Shown: in pieces, positions 32,111 through 55,890 of the stretch
Numbering within the stretch: the stretch's first letter is position 1
Layout: the number at the start of each line of letters is the position of its first letter
Assembly (NCBI RefSeq): GCF_045679555.1
Contig: NC_092120.1
Location: 9,971,805-10,035,804 of the forward strand
Direction: 5' to 3'
DNA from: Salvelinus alpinus
Taxonomy: Eukaryota > Chordata > Actinopteri > Salmoniformes > Salmonidae
Length of the DNA: 64,000 bases
The notes under the pieces: generated by a model
Told to the model about the DNA's origin: nothing
Databases searched by the model: none
What the model saw: only the letters and a program-made list of their open reading frames with translations
Position numbers and translations under genes: made by a program

Positions 32111-34948
32111 ACACTATTTTTCTTGTTGAAATTATTTTATTATCTATGTTTCCGTTGAAAGCCGGGGCAACTGGCTAGCACATCACTGTGACCACACAAT
32201 TATATTGATAGTGTCTAGTATTGTTCACAGCTTCTCTAATTATGTTAACTAGAAATATGGTTAATAATATCATTGCATTATTTTTAAATGTATTTGTAAT
32301 TGATTTATATTTGTTCTATAACTGTCAGAATTGTGTGAAAATATTACATTTATCAAAGAAAAGGAACCACAGTTTAGTCATGTTAGTTTTGTCAATGATT
32401 GTTATAAGACAAAAGTTGATTTGGCATCACTTTTTAGAATTGAATATTAAAACACAGCCCAAATGAATGTGTCTGAATGTCCTGAAAAGGATCATTACTT
32501 CAATGTCCACACAATAACATTTCCAGAGGAAATACTCAGGTGTTCTGGAGTCACTGAAGGGGCTGAAAACATTGTTATAAGGAGAGATCTTTGATGCAAT
32601 TTCTCTTTAGGTTGAGAGGTGGATACAGCAGCCTGTCCTGGAGAGTATTAGGACATCATTTTTCTTTTACATTTCTTTTTAAGGTTTGTATAATTCTTGT
32701 TTACAGACAAGTGATGTAGATCATGTCGACCATAATGACCGGATGTGACTAGAAGGAGTATAGCTATGACCCGTAGTGACTTTTAATAGCAGGTTAGGAG
32801 AGCAAAAACCCTAACCCTTTTCCTAACCTTAACTTAATTCTCCTAACCTGCCACAATAATTTTCCTAACCTACGAAAGTCTCTTCTGGTCGTAGCTGTAC
32901 TCCTTTTAGTCAGAACCTGACACACAGGCAAGGGGAGGTGTGTCTGTGTCACACACGACCACAGCACAAAAAACACTTGATTCCATTTATTTATTCAAAT
33001 ATCTATGAGTGTATTCTTTCAGATGTTTTATGTTTCCATTACATAAAGGTCCACATAGACCATATCATCATTTGACCACATCAAATACTTGAAAACATCA
33101 CTTAAACTTTATTGACAGAATATGATGCAAGCCATTGGAGTCATATTGTGACAGTATTGCGTTGTGTTGTTGAGAGTATTCCAAGTTCTGTTTGACACAA
33201 CATCTAGTACTCCTTCATCTTTTAAAATGTGTATTTGAAGACTCGCTTCATGACCATGGCTAGGTTAGCACATAGCTTTTCCATTATGACTGTATTTTAA
33301 ACACACAGCGGGTAGTTCATCTCATGAGTCTCTTTCTTACTTATATGTGGACCATGCACTGCCTTTCCCTGGAAAATATATACTAGGAGAAAAAAAGATA
33401 ATGAAATGTCCCATTCCAGTTGTCTGATCTACGCCAAGCCTTACAATAATTTTTACGAGGAGACATTTTTAAAAGTGTACGATAATGATAATAATATTAA
33501 CTAATCGCTAACTGAACATCAATGCTGCTGAAAGTAAAGCATGTAATAACAGAGGAGCACTTCATACAATGTATATACAAAGTGGTCCTGGGATAGATCA
33601 AACAACTCTCCATAAAAGATGATCCTACTGCCTCTAAGTACTTGAAAACAAGATATAGAAAGTTGAGAATGCTTTTGATAGTAAATAGAAAAACCCCACA
33701 CATTTTTGCACATTTGTGGCACAGGAATGATCAATAAACAAAATGACAAGCTTCACAATATCCATGGCTTTTTGTTAGTTTTTCTATACAATGTATACCC
33801 AACTTGAATTCAATGTGTCTTATTCCACAAAGGAGGAACGCATATGTACAATAAATAGATCATTATTATAACTACAGCCGTTCAAGATAATATTACCTGA
33901 CAATTTCAATTTCTTTAGTTAATTATATTTCTTGATTTTTCCTTTTCCCCATGTTTTTGTAAAAAATTGACAGAATTGAAATTGAAAGACAGATCAGCAA
34001 AATGTAGTTTTTTTAAATGTTTGAAACCTTACAAAAATTACATTTGAAAATGATATTTTTCCTGTTTTTCTTTACTTTCTTTAAAACAAACATTTTGAAA
34101 TGGTGCATCTGGCATAGTTTGAGAAAGCGAGAAAGATTGATGATGAAGTCTATAACGCATACATACAACAAAGAGGACAAAGATAACTATCAAAAACAGT
34201 GAGGCTGAAAATCACCCAAGTGTCACTATTGTTCATCCCAAACAGTGATCTAGCTGTGGAGTGTTCTGTGTTATTGGACTACGGCAAACCCTGGGTCATG
34301 TTCATTAGGCACAAACAGTAGGAAAGGTTTTCAAACAAACAGACAACAGAAATGAACGCCCCTATAGGACAAGTGCAGGTAGTACTACCTCTGTTTAAAA
34401 TATTTGCTTCAGTTTGGTGCTTACTGAACACGGCCAATACAACATCTGTTCCATCTGGGTGCAACAAAAATAGTGCTTATACTACTGTATATGGGAGTAA
34501 GGCTACCTAACTGTAGTTGGGATACTAAATGGATAAAATAGTAACATTCAGCACAAATACTCCAATTAACTTTATCTTCCCTGTGTCTGAAAATATTGCA
34601 CCTGCTTTTGAAGTTTATCAAAAAGGGCAAGGAGTAAGCCACTGCTCTCTGGCAATATGTTTCTTTTACATTTTAAACTGCAGGGTATAAGAGGCAATAA
34701 CCAGGCCACTCCTGCTTGCAAGAAGAAAATTTAATTGGAATTAATATAGCCTGCTGCTTTAAAATGGATGCACCAGTATTAGTTACTTCCAAATGTTATC
34801 CTGAAATAATTAAACATCATGCATTGCTGAAATAGAGCCACAATTATGATGAGATGGAACAATAATCAATTCAATAATAATCAATTCACCCTGGATTCCT
34901 GGTGGACAGAAACAATATCCTTACTCTCTGTACCTAAGTGCTTATGTA
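32111..34948. other. No gene; AT-rich, possible distal gatad2b 3' region
   Basis: No coding exon is recognised. A telomere-like CCTAACC/CCTAACCTT-rich patch is at 32804-32870. The segment at 33775-33890 resembles 15640-15735. If gatad2b has a long 3' UTR as in mammals, it may extend into the right part of this stretch, but nothing proves it. Confidence 0.3.
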
Positions 34949-36364
34949 CAGTACCAGTCAAAAGTTTGGACACACCTACTCATTCAAGGATTTTTCTTTA
35001 TGTGTACTATTTTCTACATTATAGAGTAATAGTGAAGACATAACTATGAAATCATGTAGTAACCAGTGTTAAACAAATCAAAATATATTTTATATTTGAG
35101 ATTCTTCAAAGTAGCCACCCTTTGCCTTAATGATAGCTTTGCACACTCTTGGCATTCTCTCAACCAGCTTCATGAGGTAGTCACCTGGAATGCATTTCAA
35201 TTAACAGGTGTGCCTTGTAAAGTTCATTTGTGGAATTTCTTTCCTTCTTAATGCATTTGAGCTAATCAGTTGTATTGTGACAAGGTAGGGGTGGTATACA
35301 GAAGATTGCCCTATTTGATGAAAGACCAAGTCAAAATTATGTCAAGAAGAGCTCAAATAAGTAAAGAGAAACAACAGTCAACCATTATATTAAGACATGA
35401 AGGTCAGTCAACCCAGAAAATGTCAAGAACTTTTAAAGTATCTTCAAGTGCAGTTGCAAAAACCATCAAGCACTATGATGAAACTGGCTCTCATGAGGAC
35501 CACCACAGGAAAGGAAAACCCAGTTACCTCTGCTGCAGAGGATAAGTTCATTAGTTACCAGCCTCAGATTGCAGACCAAATAAATACTTCACAGAGTTCA
35601 AGTAACAGACACATCTCAACATCAACTGTTCAGAGGAGACTGGTCTGATGAGTCCAAATTTGCGATTTGTTTCCAACCGCCATGTCTTTGTGAGACACAG
35701 AGTATGTGAATGGATGATCTCTGCATGTGTGGTTCCCACCATGAAGCATGGAAGAGGAGGTGTGATGGTGCTTTGCTGGTGACACTATCAGTGATTTATT
35801 TAGAATTCAAGGCACACTTAACCAGCATGGCTACCACAGCATTCTGCAGCGATACGCCATCTCATCTGGTTTGCGCTTAGTGGGACTATCATTTGTTTTT
35901 CAACAGACAATGACCCAAAACACACCTCCAGGCTGTGTAAGGGCTATTTGACCAAGAAAGAGAGTGATGGAGTGCTGCATCAGATGACCTGGCCTCCACA
36001 ATCACCCAACCTCAACCCAATTGAGATGGTTTGGGATGAGTTGGACCGCAGATTAAAGGAAAAGCAGCCAACAAGTGCTCAGCATATATGGGAACTCCTT
36101 CAAGACTGTTGGAAAATCATTTCAGGTGAAGCTGGTTGAGAGAATGCCAAGATTGTGCAAAGCTGTTATCAAGACAAAGGGTGGCTACTTTGAAGAATCT
36201 CAAATATAATTAGATTTCTTTAACACTTTTTTGGTTACTACATGGTTCCATATGTGTTCTTTTATAGTATTGATGTCTTCACTATTATTCTACAATGTAG
36301 AAAATAGTAAAACAATGAAAAACCATTGAATGAGTAGGGGTGCCCAAACTTTTTACTGGTACTG
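34949..36364 (+). mobile_element. Tc1-like element with degraded transposase
   Basis: The terminal repeats CAGTACCAGTCAAAAGTTTG (left) and its inverted match ending CTTTTTACTGGTACTG (right) are flanked by TA at 34947 and 36365. Transposase fragments: MSRRAQISKEKQQSTIILRH with TFKVSSSAVAKTIKHYDETG at 35340-35545, and WPPQSPNLNPIEMVWDELDR at 35948-36139. The usual SPDLN is SPNLN, and several frameshifts are present. It may lie in the 3' flank of gatad2b. Confidence 0.9.
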
Positions 36365-36366
36365 TA

Positions 36367-37887
36367 TATCCTGTATATGTCTCCTTCTATATAACTGTTT
36401 GATTTATGTAAATATTCAAGTTGCATTTGTCATACTGTATTTATTTATTGTCTCCTGTGCAAAGTACCTTTCAGATACACGAACACTTCAGAAGACACCA
36501 AACATCTAAATAGCTTAGAGCAGTCTTAAAGCTAATAGCTAGCCACTCTCCCTGACCGTTTTCAAATGCCTCCCAGACACCATGGGGATAATGTTGACAA
36601 AAGAAAGTATAGTATCAAATAGTATCTAAACGGAATCCAGAACTTTGAATGACAGGGTAGAGTGAACAATAGCAAATCCCATTAGCTAGGAGATGAAAAC
36701 AGGAGAGAGAGGGATCAACCCCTGTGCCTCTTCCCCCCCCATTCCCACTCCTAAATAAGTACAAACCATGGTCCTATTGGAAACCCCTTCAATTTTGAGT
36801 CTAGGGATGATCCCTCCCACCAAATCCAATACATGTATCTTCTCCAATTAAATAAAAACCTTATCACCTGATCTCTCAGGCAATTACGTACGTTCACATG
36901 ATCTCTCGTCCAATCAAATCCCTCTAAATGATATCTCCAATCAATACCCCATTAATTATATGCTTTAGGATACTAACTTCTCAATTCCACCACTTCTGAA
37001 CTACAGCCCCCCCCCCCATCTGCCTCAAATGAAAAGGTCAAAGGATACAGGGCAACTCTGCTATAGGTTCAGTTTCTATGCCTTCATGTCCAATGGGAGT
37101 AGTATTTTTCAGCGGTGCATCCAATCCAAGTCCAGATGTTGCATTGGGCTGTCTCTCTTTGTGGGATATGTATCCATCCTTGTTCCAACAATCAGTTAGA
37201 GGAGCATTGCTTCAGACAACTCCAGGGTCTCAAACATCCTCTTTTCTCCCCACAAATCTTTGAAGAAAGCTCAAGCTCAAAGGCTTGAGAGATTCAGGTC
37301 AAAGTTAAACCATCACAATCACCTTTTTAAAACAAAGGTTTGGCCGGGCTGGTAGAATTTCTCCTCCAACAATTCACAACCAAATGTGGAAAAACAGAGT
37401 GATGGTTGAAATCAGAAATCAGAGAAAGAGCAGGGATTGGAGAGTGGTGCAGTTCTCAAAAAGATAGCTTGGTAATTCCAGACATAACAAAGACTAGAGT
37501 CCGGTAAGGAAAGCTCAAGCGAGACAAAATATTGCTTCAAAAACAAGCGCATAAATCCAAAACAAAAGACACCCCACACTCGGGACACTGCCACAAGCAT
37601 ATAAAGACAGGGGTTCTCCACAAAGATGGGCACGCTCATAACTGGTAGCGGCAATGTAGTAACAACATCCATAGCACTAATGACGATAGTAATAACAAGA
37701 GGAATTAAAAGGGGTTTGCATCACGTTCAAATGAAAAGTCATTTCAGAGTTTGGTGGCCTCTTGACTCGTTGATTGTGTTCTTCATACAGGTTAGTTTGG
37801 TAGGCACACTAACAGGCACTGCATGCGATGGGGGTTGGGGTGTGGTGTGGGGAAGGGTTGTGGTATTGCGTCGGGGCGAGGTGAGGT
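36367..37887 (-). other. Probable gatad2b 3' UTR or flank
   Basis: This stretch follows the gatad2b stop codon on the minus strand and contains no coding signal. A cluster of AATAAA complements (TTTATTTATT) is at about 36437-36447, a possible polyadenylation region. A C homopolymer lies at 37006-37017. The 3' UTR call is inferred from position only. Confidence 0.4.
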
Positions 37888-44618
<6,731 letters not shown>

Positions 44619-44806
44619 CAGTGGGGAGAACAAGTATTTGATACACTGCCGATTTTGCAGGTTTTCCTACTTACAAAGCATGTAGAGGTCTGTAATTTTT
44701 ATCATAGGTACACTTCAACAGTGAGAGACGGAATCTAAAACAAAAATCCAGAAAATTACATTGTATGATTTTTAAGTAATTCATTTGCATTTTATTGCAT
44801 GACATA

Positions 44807-46411
44807 CAGTGGGGCAAAAAAGTATTTAGTCAGCCACCAATTGTGCAAGTTCTCCCACTTAAAAAGATGAGAGAGGCCTGTCATTTTCATCATAGGTACA
44901 CTTCAACTATGACAGACAAAATGAGAAAAAAAAATCCAGAAAATCACATTGTAGGATTTTTTATTAATTAATTTGCAAATTATGGTGGAAAATAAGTATT
45001 TGGTCACCTACAAACAAGCAAGATTTCTGGCTCTCACAGACCTGTAACTTCTTCTTTAAGAGGCTCCTCTGTCCTCCACTCGTTACCTGTATTAATGGCA
45101 CCTGTTTGAACTTGTTATCAGTATAAAAGACACCTGTCCACAACCTCAAATAGTCACACTCCAAACTCCACTATGGCCAAGACCAAAGAGCTGTCAAAGG
45201 ACACCAGAAACAAAATTGTAGACCTGCACCAGGCTGGGAAGACTGAATCTGCAATAGGTAAGCAGCTTGGTTTGAAGAAATCAACTGTGGGAGCAATTAT
45301 TAGGAGATGGAAGACATACAAAACCACTGATAATCTCCCTCGATCTGGGGCCCCACGCAAGATCTCACCCCGTGGGGTCAAAATGATCACAAGAACGGTG
45401 AGCAAAAATCACAGAACCACACGGGGGGACCTAGTGAATGACCTGCAGAGAGCTGGGACCAAAGTAACAAAGCCTACCATCAGTAACACACTACGCCGCC
45501 AGGGACTCAAATCCTGCAGTGCCAGACGTGTCCCCCTGCTTAAGCCAGTACATGTCCAGGCCCGTCTGAAGTTTGCTAGAGAGCATTTGGATGATCCAGA
45601 AGAAGATTGGGAGAATGTCATATGGTCAGATGAAACCAAAATATAACTTTTTGGTAAAACCTCAACTCGTCGTGTTTGGAGGACAAAGAATGCTGAGTTG
45701 CATCCAAAGAACACCATACCTACTGTGAAGCATGGGGGTGGAAACATCATGCTTTGGGGCTGTTTTTCTGCAAAGGGACCAGGACGACTGATCCGTGTAA
45801 AGGAAAGAATGAATGGGGCCATGTATCGTGAGATTTTGAGTGAAAACCTCCTTCCATCAGCAAGGGCATTGAAGATGAAACGTGGCTGGGTCTTTCAGCA
45901 TGACAATGATCCCAAACACACCGCCCGGGCAACGAAGGAGTGGCTTCGTAAGAAGTATTTCATGGTCCTGGAGTGGCCTAGCCAGTCTCCAGATCTCAAC
46001 CCCATAGAACATCTTTGGAGGGAGTTGAAAGTCCGTGTTGCCCAGCAACAGCCCCAAAACATCATTGCTCTAGAGGAGATCTGCATGGAGGAATGGGCCA
46101 AAATACCAGCAACAGTGTGTGAAAACCTTGTGAAGACTTACAGAAAACGTTTGACCTCTGTCATTGCCAACAAAGGGTATATAACAAAGTATTGAGATAA
46201 ACTTTTGTTATTGACCAAATACTTATTTTCCACCATAATTTGCAAATAAATTCATAAAAAATCCTACAATGTGATTTTCTGGATTTTTTTTTCTCATTTT
46301 GTCTGTCATAGTTGAAGTGTACCTATGATGAAAATGAAGGGCCTCTCTCATCTTTTTAAGTGGGAGAACTTGCACAATTGGTGGCTGACTAAATACTTAT
46401 TTGCCCCACTG
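44807..46411 (+). mobile_element. Tc1-like element G nested in F
   Basis: Termini CAGTGGGGCAAAAAAGTATT and the inverted AATACTTATTTGCCCCACTG, with TA at 44805 and 46412. The element is 1605 bases and complete, with about 200-base subterminal inverted repeats. It carries a transposase with one nonsense codon. Confidence 0.93.
45173..46195 (+). pseudogene. Transposase of element G, one stop codon
   Basis: A 340-codon Tc1 transposase frame is full-length from [20 protein letters not shown] to [11 protein letters not shown]. It is interrupted only by TAA at 45644, where related copies have a Glu codon (K-I-E-L-F-G). It has paired helix-turn-helix domains, [10 protein letters not shown] as the hinge, and the catalytic triad in [19 protein letters not shown] and [11 protein letters not shown]. 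One G-to-T change explains the loss, so this copy was recently able to make a whole enzyme. Confidence 0.9.
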
Positions 46412-46593
46412 TAAGTATTTGATCACCTACCAACCAGTAAGAATTCCGGCTCTCACAGACCTGTTAGGTTTTCTTTAAGAAGCCCTCCTGTTCTCCACTC
46501 ATTACCTGTATTAACTGCACCTGTTTGAACTCGTTACCTGTATAAAAGACACCTGTCCACACACTCAATCAAACAGACTCCAACCTCTCCACA

Positions 46594-47616
46594 ATGGCCA
46601 AGACCAGAGAGCTGTGTAAGGACATCAGGGATACAATTGTAGACCTGCACAAGGCTGGGATGGGCTACAGGACAATAGGCAAGCAGCTTGGTGAGAAGGC
46701 AACAGCTGTTGGCGCAATTATTAGAAAATGGAAGAAGTTCAAGATGACGGTCAATCACCTTCGGCCTGGGGCTCCATGCAAGATCTCACCTCATGGGGCA
46801 TCAATGATCATGAGGAAGGTGAGGGATCAGCCCAGAACTACACGGCAGTACCTGGTCAATGACCTGAAGAGAGCTGGGACCACAGTCTCAAAGAAAACCA
46901 TTAGTAACACACTACGCCGTCATGGATTAAAATCCTGCAGCGCACGCAAGGTCCCCCTGCTCAAGCCAGCGCATGTCCAGGCCCGTCTGAAGTTTGCCAA
47001 TGACCATCTGGATGATCCAGAGGAGGAATGGGAGAAGGTCATGTGGTCTGATGAGACAAAAATAGAGCTTTTTGGTCTAAACTCCACTCGCCATGTTTGG
47101 AGGAAGAAGAAGGATGAGTACAACCCCAAGAACACCATCCCAACCGTGAAGCATGGAGGTGTAAACATCATTTTTTGGGGATGCTTTTCTGCAAAGGGGA
47201 CAGGATGACTGCACCGTATTGAGGGGAGGATGGATGGGGCCATGTATCACGAGATCTTGGCCAACAACCTCCTTCCCTCAGTAAGAGCATTGAAGATGGG
47301 TCGTGGCTGGGTCTTCCAGCATGACAACGACCTGAAAGACACAGCCGGGGCAACTAAGGAGTGGCTCCGTAAGAAGCATCTCAAGGTCCTGGAGTGGCCT
47401 AGCCAGTCTCCAGACCTGAACCCAATAGAAAATCTTTGGAGGGAGCTGAAAGTCCGTATTGCCCAGCGACAGCCCCGAAACCTGAAGGATCTGGAGAAGG
47501 TCTGTATGGAGGAGTGGGCCAAAATCCCTGCTGCAGTGTGTGCAAACCTGGTCAAGAACTACAGGAAACGTATGATCTCTGTAATTGCAAACAAAGGTTT
47601 CTGTACCAAATATTAA
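46594..47616 (+). pseudogene. Transposase of element F, one stop codon
   Basis: A 340-codon frame from [20 protein letters not shown] to [11 protein letters not shown], with one TGA at 47206 (GTG*LHRI). Related copies have CGA (Arg) there, so a CpG transition fits. The triad is present in [18 protein letters not shown] and [11 protein letters not shown]. The residue after the second Asp block is DLKDTAG instead of the usual DPKHTAR, so activity would be doubtful even without the stop. Confidence 0.9.
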
Positions 47617-47834
47617 GTTCTGCTTTTCTGATGTATCAAATACTTATGTCATGCAATAAAATGCAAATTAATTACTTACAAATCATACAATGTGATTTTC
47701 TGGATTTCTGTTTTAGATTCTGTCTCTCACAGTTGAAGTGTACCTATGATACAAATTACAGACCTCTACATGCTTTGTAAGTAGGAAAACCTGCAAAATC
47801 GGCAGTGTATCAAATACTTGTTCTCCCCACTGTA

Positions 47835-48353
47835 CTTGAGCTGATGATACACTAGCAATTTTTGGAAACAATATTGCTGGCAACGGAGTGGGGTATGAGA
47901 CACTGGAGCAATTATAAGCAATATGTCCATGAATAGCATATGAACATAAAATCTAAAATTCCCCATTTATTTACTCATCTCCTATAGCTTTTTGTTGCCT
48001 GTTGACTGACACATCTGTATTGGAATTTGTCAGCTAACAAACAAGCAAGAACTCAACCTACTGCCAGTCAAGTCAACAATGGCAATGCAGACATAAGGAC
48101 AACTAGATTTAGCAAACGTTTTGCTTCACAATTCTAAGCTAGTAAGTGTAAATGGTATTCATCAAGCTGTCCAGCTAGTTTAAAAAAACTATCCAAAACA
48201 AAAAACTAAATGTAAAATCTACATGGCTAGCTAGCGAATTAGCCTCTTAGTCCGATTAACATAGCATGGGTTTCGGTTAGCATGCTAATGACGATTAGCA
48301 TGCACCCCAGCGTGGATATCTGTCAGTTAACATGACAAACTCAATACAGTATG
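47835..48353. other. Intronic sequence, nothing identified
   Basis: AT-rich with TAGCTAGC and GCATGCTAATG-type motifs. No open frame or exon signal of note. Confidence 0.3.
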
Positions 48354-48790
48354 TACACTGAATGTACAAAACACTAGGATCACCTGCTCTTTCAATGACA
48401 GACTGACCAGGTGAATCAAGGTGAAAGCTTGGATCCCTTATTGATGGCACCTGTTAAATTCACTTCAATCAGTGTAGATGAAGGGAAAGAAACAGGTTAA
48501 AGAAGGATTTTTAAGTCTTGAGACATGGATTGTGTATGTGTGTGCCATTCAGAGGGTGAATGGGCAATACAAAATATTTAAGTACCTTTGAATGGGGTAT
48601 GGTAGTAGGTGCCAGTAGCCCTGGTTTGAGTGTGTCAAGAACTGCAACGCAGCTGGGGTTTTCATGCTCAACAGTTCCTGTGTGTATCAAGAATGGTCCA
48701 CCACCCAAAGGACATCCAGGCAACTTGACACAACTGTGGGAAGCATTGGAGTCAACATGGGCCAGCATCCCTGTGGGACCCTTTCGACTG
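48354..48790 (+). mobile_element. Tc1-derived MITE-like fragment
   Basis: The segment has the layout of a remembered salmonid non-autonomous Tc1 derivative. Its body retains end-of-transposase-like words ([19 protein letters not shown]). The right terminus is lost; the left is near GTACACTGAATGTACAAAAC. Confidence 0.55.
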
Positions 48791-53157
<4,367 letters not shown>

Positions 53158-53962
53158 GGGCAATTCCACGGGTAACAGAATGATGCTGAGACTCAGATTT
53201 TTCACTTGAAACCTATCAGTCCCAAGATCCCAGCAAAGATCTGCTTTTCATTTATCTGACTGTCAATTATCTGCATGTTCAGCCCTTATTTTAAGCCAAT
53301 TAAAGTGTTTTAGACCTACCATTTAATTTTCAGGACAACCATGGCTACAAGTAAAACACAAAACAATTTGACAAACAGTTGCATTCATGAGTTTTATTGA
53401 CAAATGTCAATTTAAAAAAAAGCAAAAACCTGGTAAAAATGAATTTATATGAATTCTGTAAGTACAGAAATTGTTTGCTCACTGCGAAATGAATATTCAG
53501 CTAGTCAGTGACAACTGTGTGGAGTTTGTGACCGCAACTATGTGAGCTTATTAAAGCATAACAGATACTATGTCCTGCGATTTCCTATGATGTTATATCT
53601 ATAAGAACCCCTTATCTTCTAACGACTCTTGTGTAGCTTGTGAGTGTCATAGAGCAAAACGTGTTACATGTAAGTGTCCGTGAGGGTCTCAGCTTTCCAT
53701 AGATTGCTTATAGTAGTTTGTTTCACAAACCATTCGGATGTTTTTGGTAAAAGATCTAAAGACGTTTTTATAAAAAGACCCGGATCCGCCCTTGTCTCAC
53801 AAACACCACTCTAGCTCAGCCCCTGTTAATCACACACTAATTTTTTTATTTATTTAACAAGGCAAGTCAGTTGAGAACAAATTCTTATTTACAATGACGG
53901 CTTACCCCGGCCAAACCTGGACAACGCTGTGCCAATTGTGCGCTGCCCTATAGGACTCCCAT

Positions 53963-55391
53963 TCTTATCGGCAGACTCAATAGCCTTGGCTTCTCAAATG
54001 ACTGCCTCGCCTGGTTCACCAACTACTTCTCAGATAGAGTTCAGTGTGTCAAATCAGAGGGCCTGTTGTCCGGACCTCTGGCAGTCTCTATGGGGGTGCC
54101 ACAGGGCTCAATTCTCGGGCAGACTCTTTTCTCTGTATATAGCAATGATGTTGCTCTTGCTGCAGGTGATTCTCTGATCCACCTCTACGCAGACGACACC
54201 ATTCTGTATACTTCTGGCCCTTCTTTGGACACTGTGTTAACAAACCTCCAAACGAGCTTAAACGTCATACAACACTCCTTCCATGGCCTCCAACTGCTTT
54301 CTAATGCTAGTAAAACTAAGTGCAAGGTCTTCAACCGATTGCTGCCCGCATCCTCCCGCCCGACTAGCATCACTACACTGGACGGTTCTGACCTAGAATA
54401 TGTGGACAACTACAAATACCTAGGTGTCTGGTTAGACTGTAACCTCTCCTTCCAGACTCACATTATGCATCTCCAATCCAAAATTAAATCTAGAATCGGC
54501 TTCCTACTTCACAACAAAACCTCCTTCACTCATGCTGCCAAACATACCCTCGTAAAACTGACTATCCTACAGATCCTTGACTTCGGCGATGTCATTTACA
54601 AAATAGCCTCCAACACTCTACTGAGCAAACTGGATGTAGTCTATCACAGTGCCATCCGTTTTATCACCAAAGCCCCATATACTGCCCACCACTGCGAACT
54701 GTATGCTCTCGTAGGCTGGCCCTCACTACATATTCGTCGCAAAACCCACTGGCTCCAGGTCATCTATAAGACTTTGCTAGGTAAAGCCCCGCCTTATCTC
54801 AGCTCACTGGTCACCATAGCAACACCCACCCGTAGCACGCGCTCCAGCAGGTATATCTCACTGGTCATCCCCAAAGCCAACACTTGCTTTGGCCTCCTTT
54901 CCTTACAGTTCTCTGCTGCTAATGACTGGAACGAATTGCAAAAATCTCTGAAGCTGGAGTCTTATATCTCCCTCTAACTTTAAGCATCAGCTGTCAGAGC
55001 AGCTTACTGATCCTGTACACAGCCAATCTGTAAATAGCACACCCAACTACCTCATCCCCATATTATTACTTACCTTCTTGCTCTTTTGCACCCCAGTATC
55101 TCTACTTGCACATCATCATCTGCACATCTATCACTCCAGTGTTAATGCTAAATTGTAATTATTTTTTGCATCTATGGCCTATTTATTGCCTTACCTCCCT
55201 ACTCTTCTACATTTGCACACACTGTACATAGAATTTTCTATTATGTTATTGACTGTACATGTGTTTATGTGTAACTCTGTGTTGTTGTTTTTGTCGCACT
55301 GCTTTGCTTTATCTTGGCCAGGTCGCAGTTGTAAATGAGAACTTGTTCTCAACTAGCCTACCTGGTTAAATAAAGGTGAAATAAAAATAAT
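53963..55391 (+). mobile_element. 5'-truncated LINE inside the SINE
   Basis: It starts within the RT (RLNSLGFSNDCLAWFT region) and ends with a tail (GTAAATGAGAACTTGTTCTC and AACTAGCCTACCTGGTTAAA). The tail is clearly related to that of the host SINE, so the two may be partners. Confidence 0.8.
54066..54977 (+). pseudogene. LINE reverse transcriptase, C-terminal part
   Basis: The frame has GVPQGSILGQTLFSVYSNDV, LYADDTILYTSG with the catalytic Asp pair, and NYKYLGVWLDCNLSFQTHI. A C-terminal region follows (LDFGDVIYKIA, RYISLVIPKANTCFG) and ends before a normal stop. The upstream endonuclease and the first RT motifs are missing, so it is a truncated copy. The open frame suggests a fairly recent insertion. 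Confidence 0.82.
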
Positions 55392-55542
55392 AGAAAATTC
55401 GAACCAAGGACTGTAGTGATGCCTCTTTCACTGAGATGCAGTGCCTTAGACTGCTGCGCCACTCGGGAGCCTGATGGTCTTTAGGTCAAACACATGATGT
55501 TTAAAGGGGGTTAGAACTCCAAAACGCGACGATGGGACTCAT

Positions 55543-55890
55543 TGGGTTAAAATGTATGCCAAACAAAAACCAATGATTGTTAAACAAACAAAAAAATTCT
55601 ATACACAAGGAAGAGTTTTAACAATTTCCACCGAAAATGTTACAAAAACACATTTAGTTGAAGAACAGTGCAGATGCAAAGTTTGGTAACAGAATGATGG
55701 CACAAAGAGCATAAACCATCATTCTGTTACCAAACATTGCATTTGCACTGTTCTTCAAGTACATGTGTTTTTGTAACATTTTCAGTGGAAATTGTTTAAG
55801 TAGTATTTCTGCATTGTTGTGTCATTTGTTTAGCTTTGCAATCATTGGTTTTTGTTTGAAATACATTTTAAAGTGAAACATGTGAGTCTC
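55543..55890. repeat. Long inverted repeat inside the TIR element
   Basis: Arms of about 165 bases (55543-55711 and 55725-55890) are inverted copies around a short centre (CACAAAGAGCATAA). Blocks shared in inverted order include CAAACAAAAACCAATGATTG, GAAAATGTTACAAAAACACA and GGTAACAGAATGATGG. Confidence 0.88.

Larger units (their letters stand above)
44619..47832 (+). mobile_element. Tc1-like element F, hosting element G
   Basis: Termini CAGTGGGGAGAACAAGTATT and the inverted AATACTTGTTCTCCCCACTG, with TA at 44617 and 47833. A related element (G) occupies 44807-46411, inserted at a TA and duplicating it. Without G the element is about 1.6 kb, full-length. It lies in the first intron of gatad2b. 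Confidence 0.93.
53838..55472 (-). mobile_element. tRNA-derived SINE split by a LINE
   Basis: On the minus strand the head is at 55472-55397 (GGCTCCCGAGTGGCGCAGCA with B box TTGGTTCGAAT). The body and tail continue at 53962-53838 (CTATAGGGCAGCGCACAATT through AATAAGAATTTGTTCTCAAC). The part expected between them has been separated by a LINE of opposite orientation. Together they make one SINE of about 200-plus bases. Confidence 0.75.

Noticed and set aside
32800..32870. Interstitial telomeric repeat (CCCTAA)n
   Set aside because: CCTAACC words are irregular and mixed with other bases. No run of perfect hexamers.
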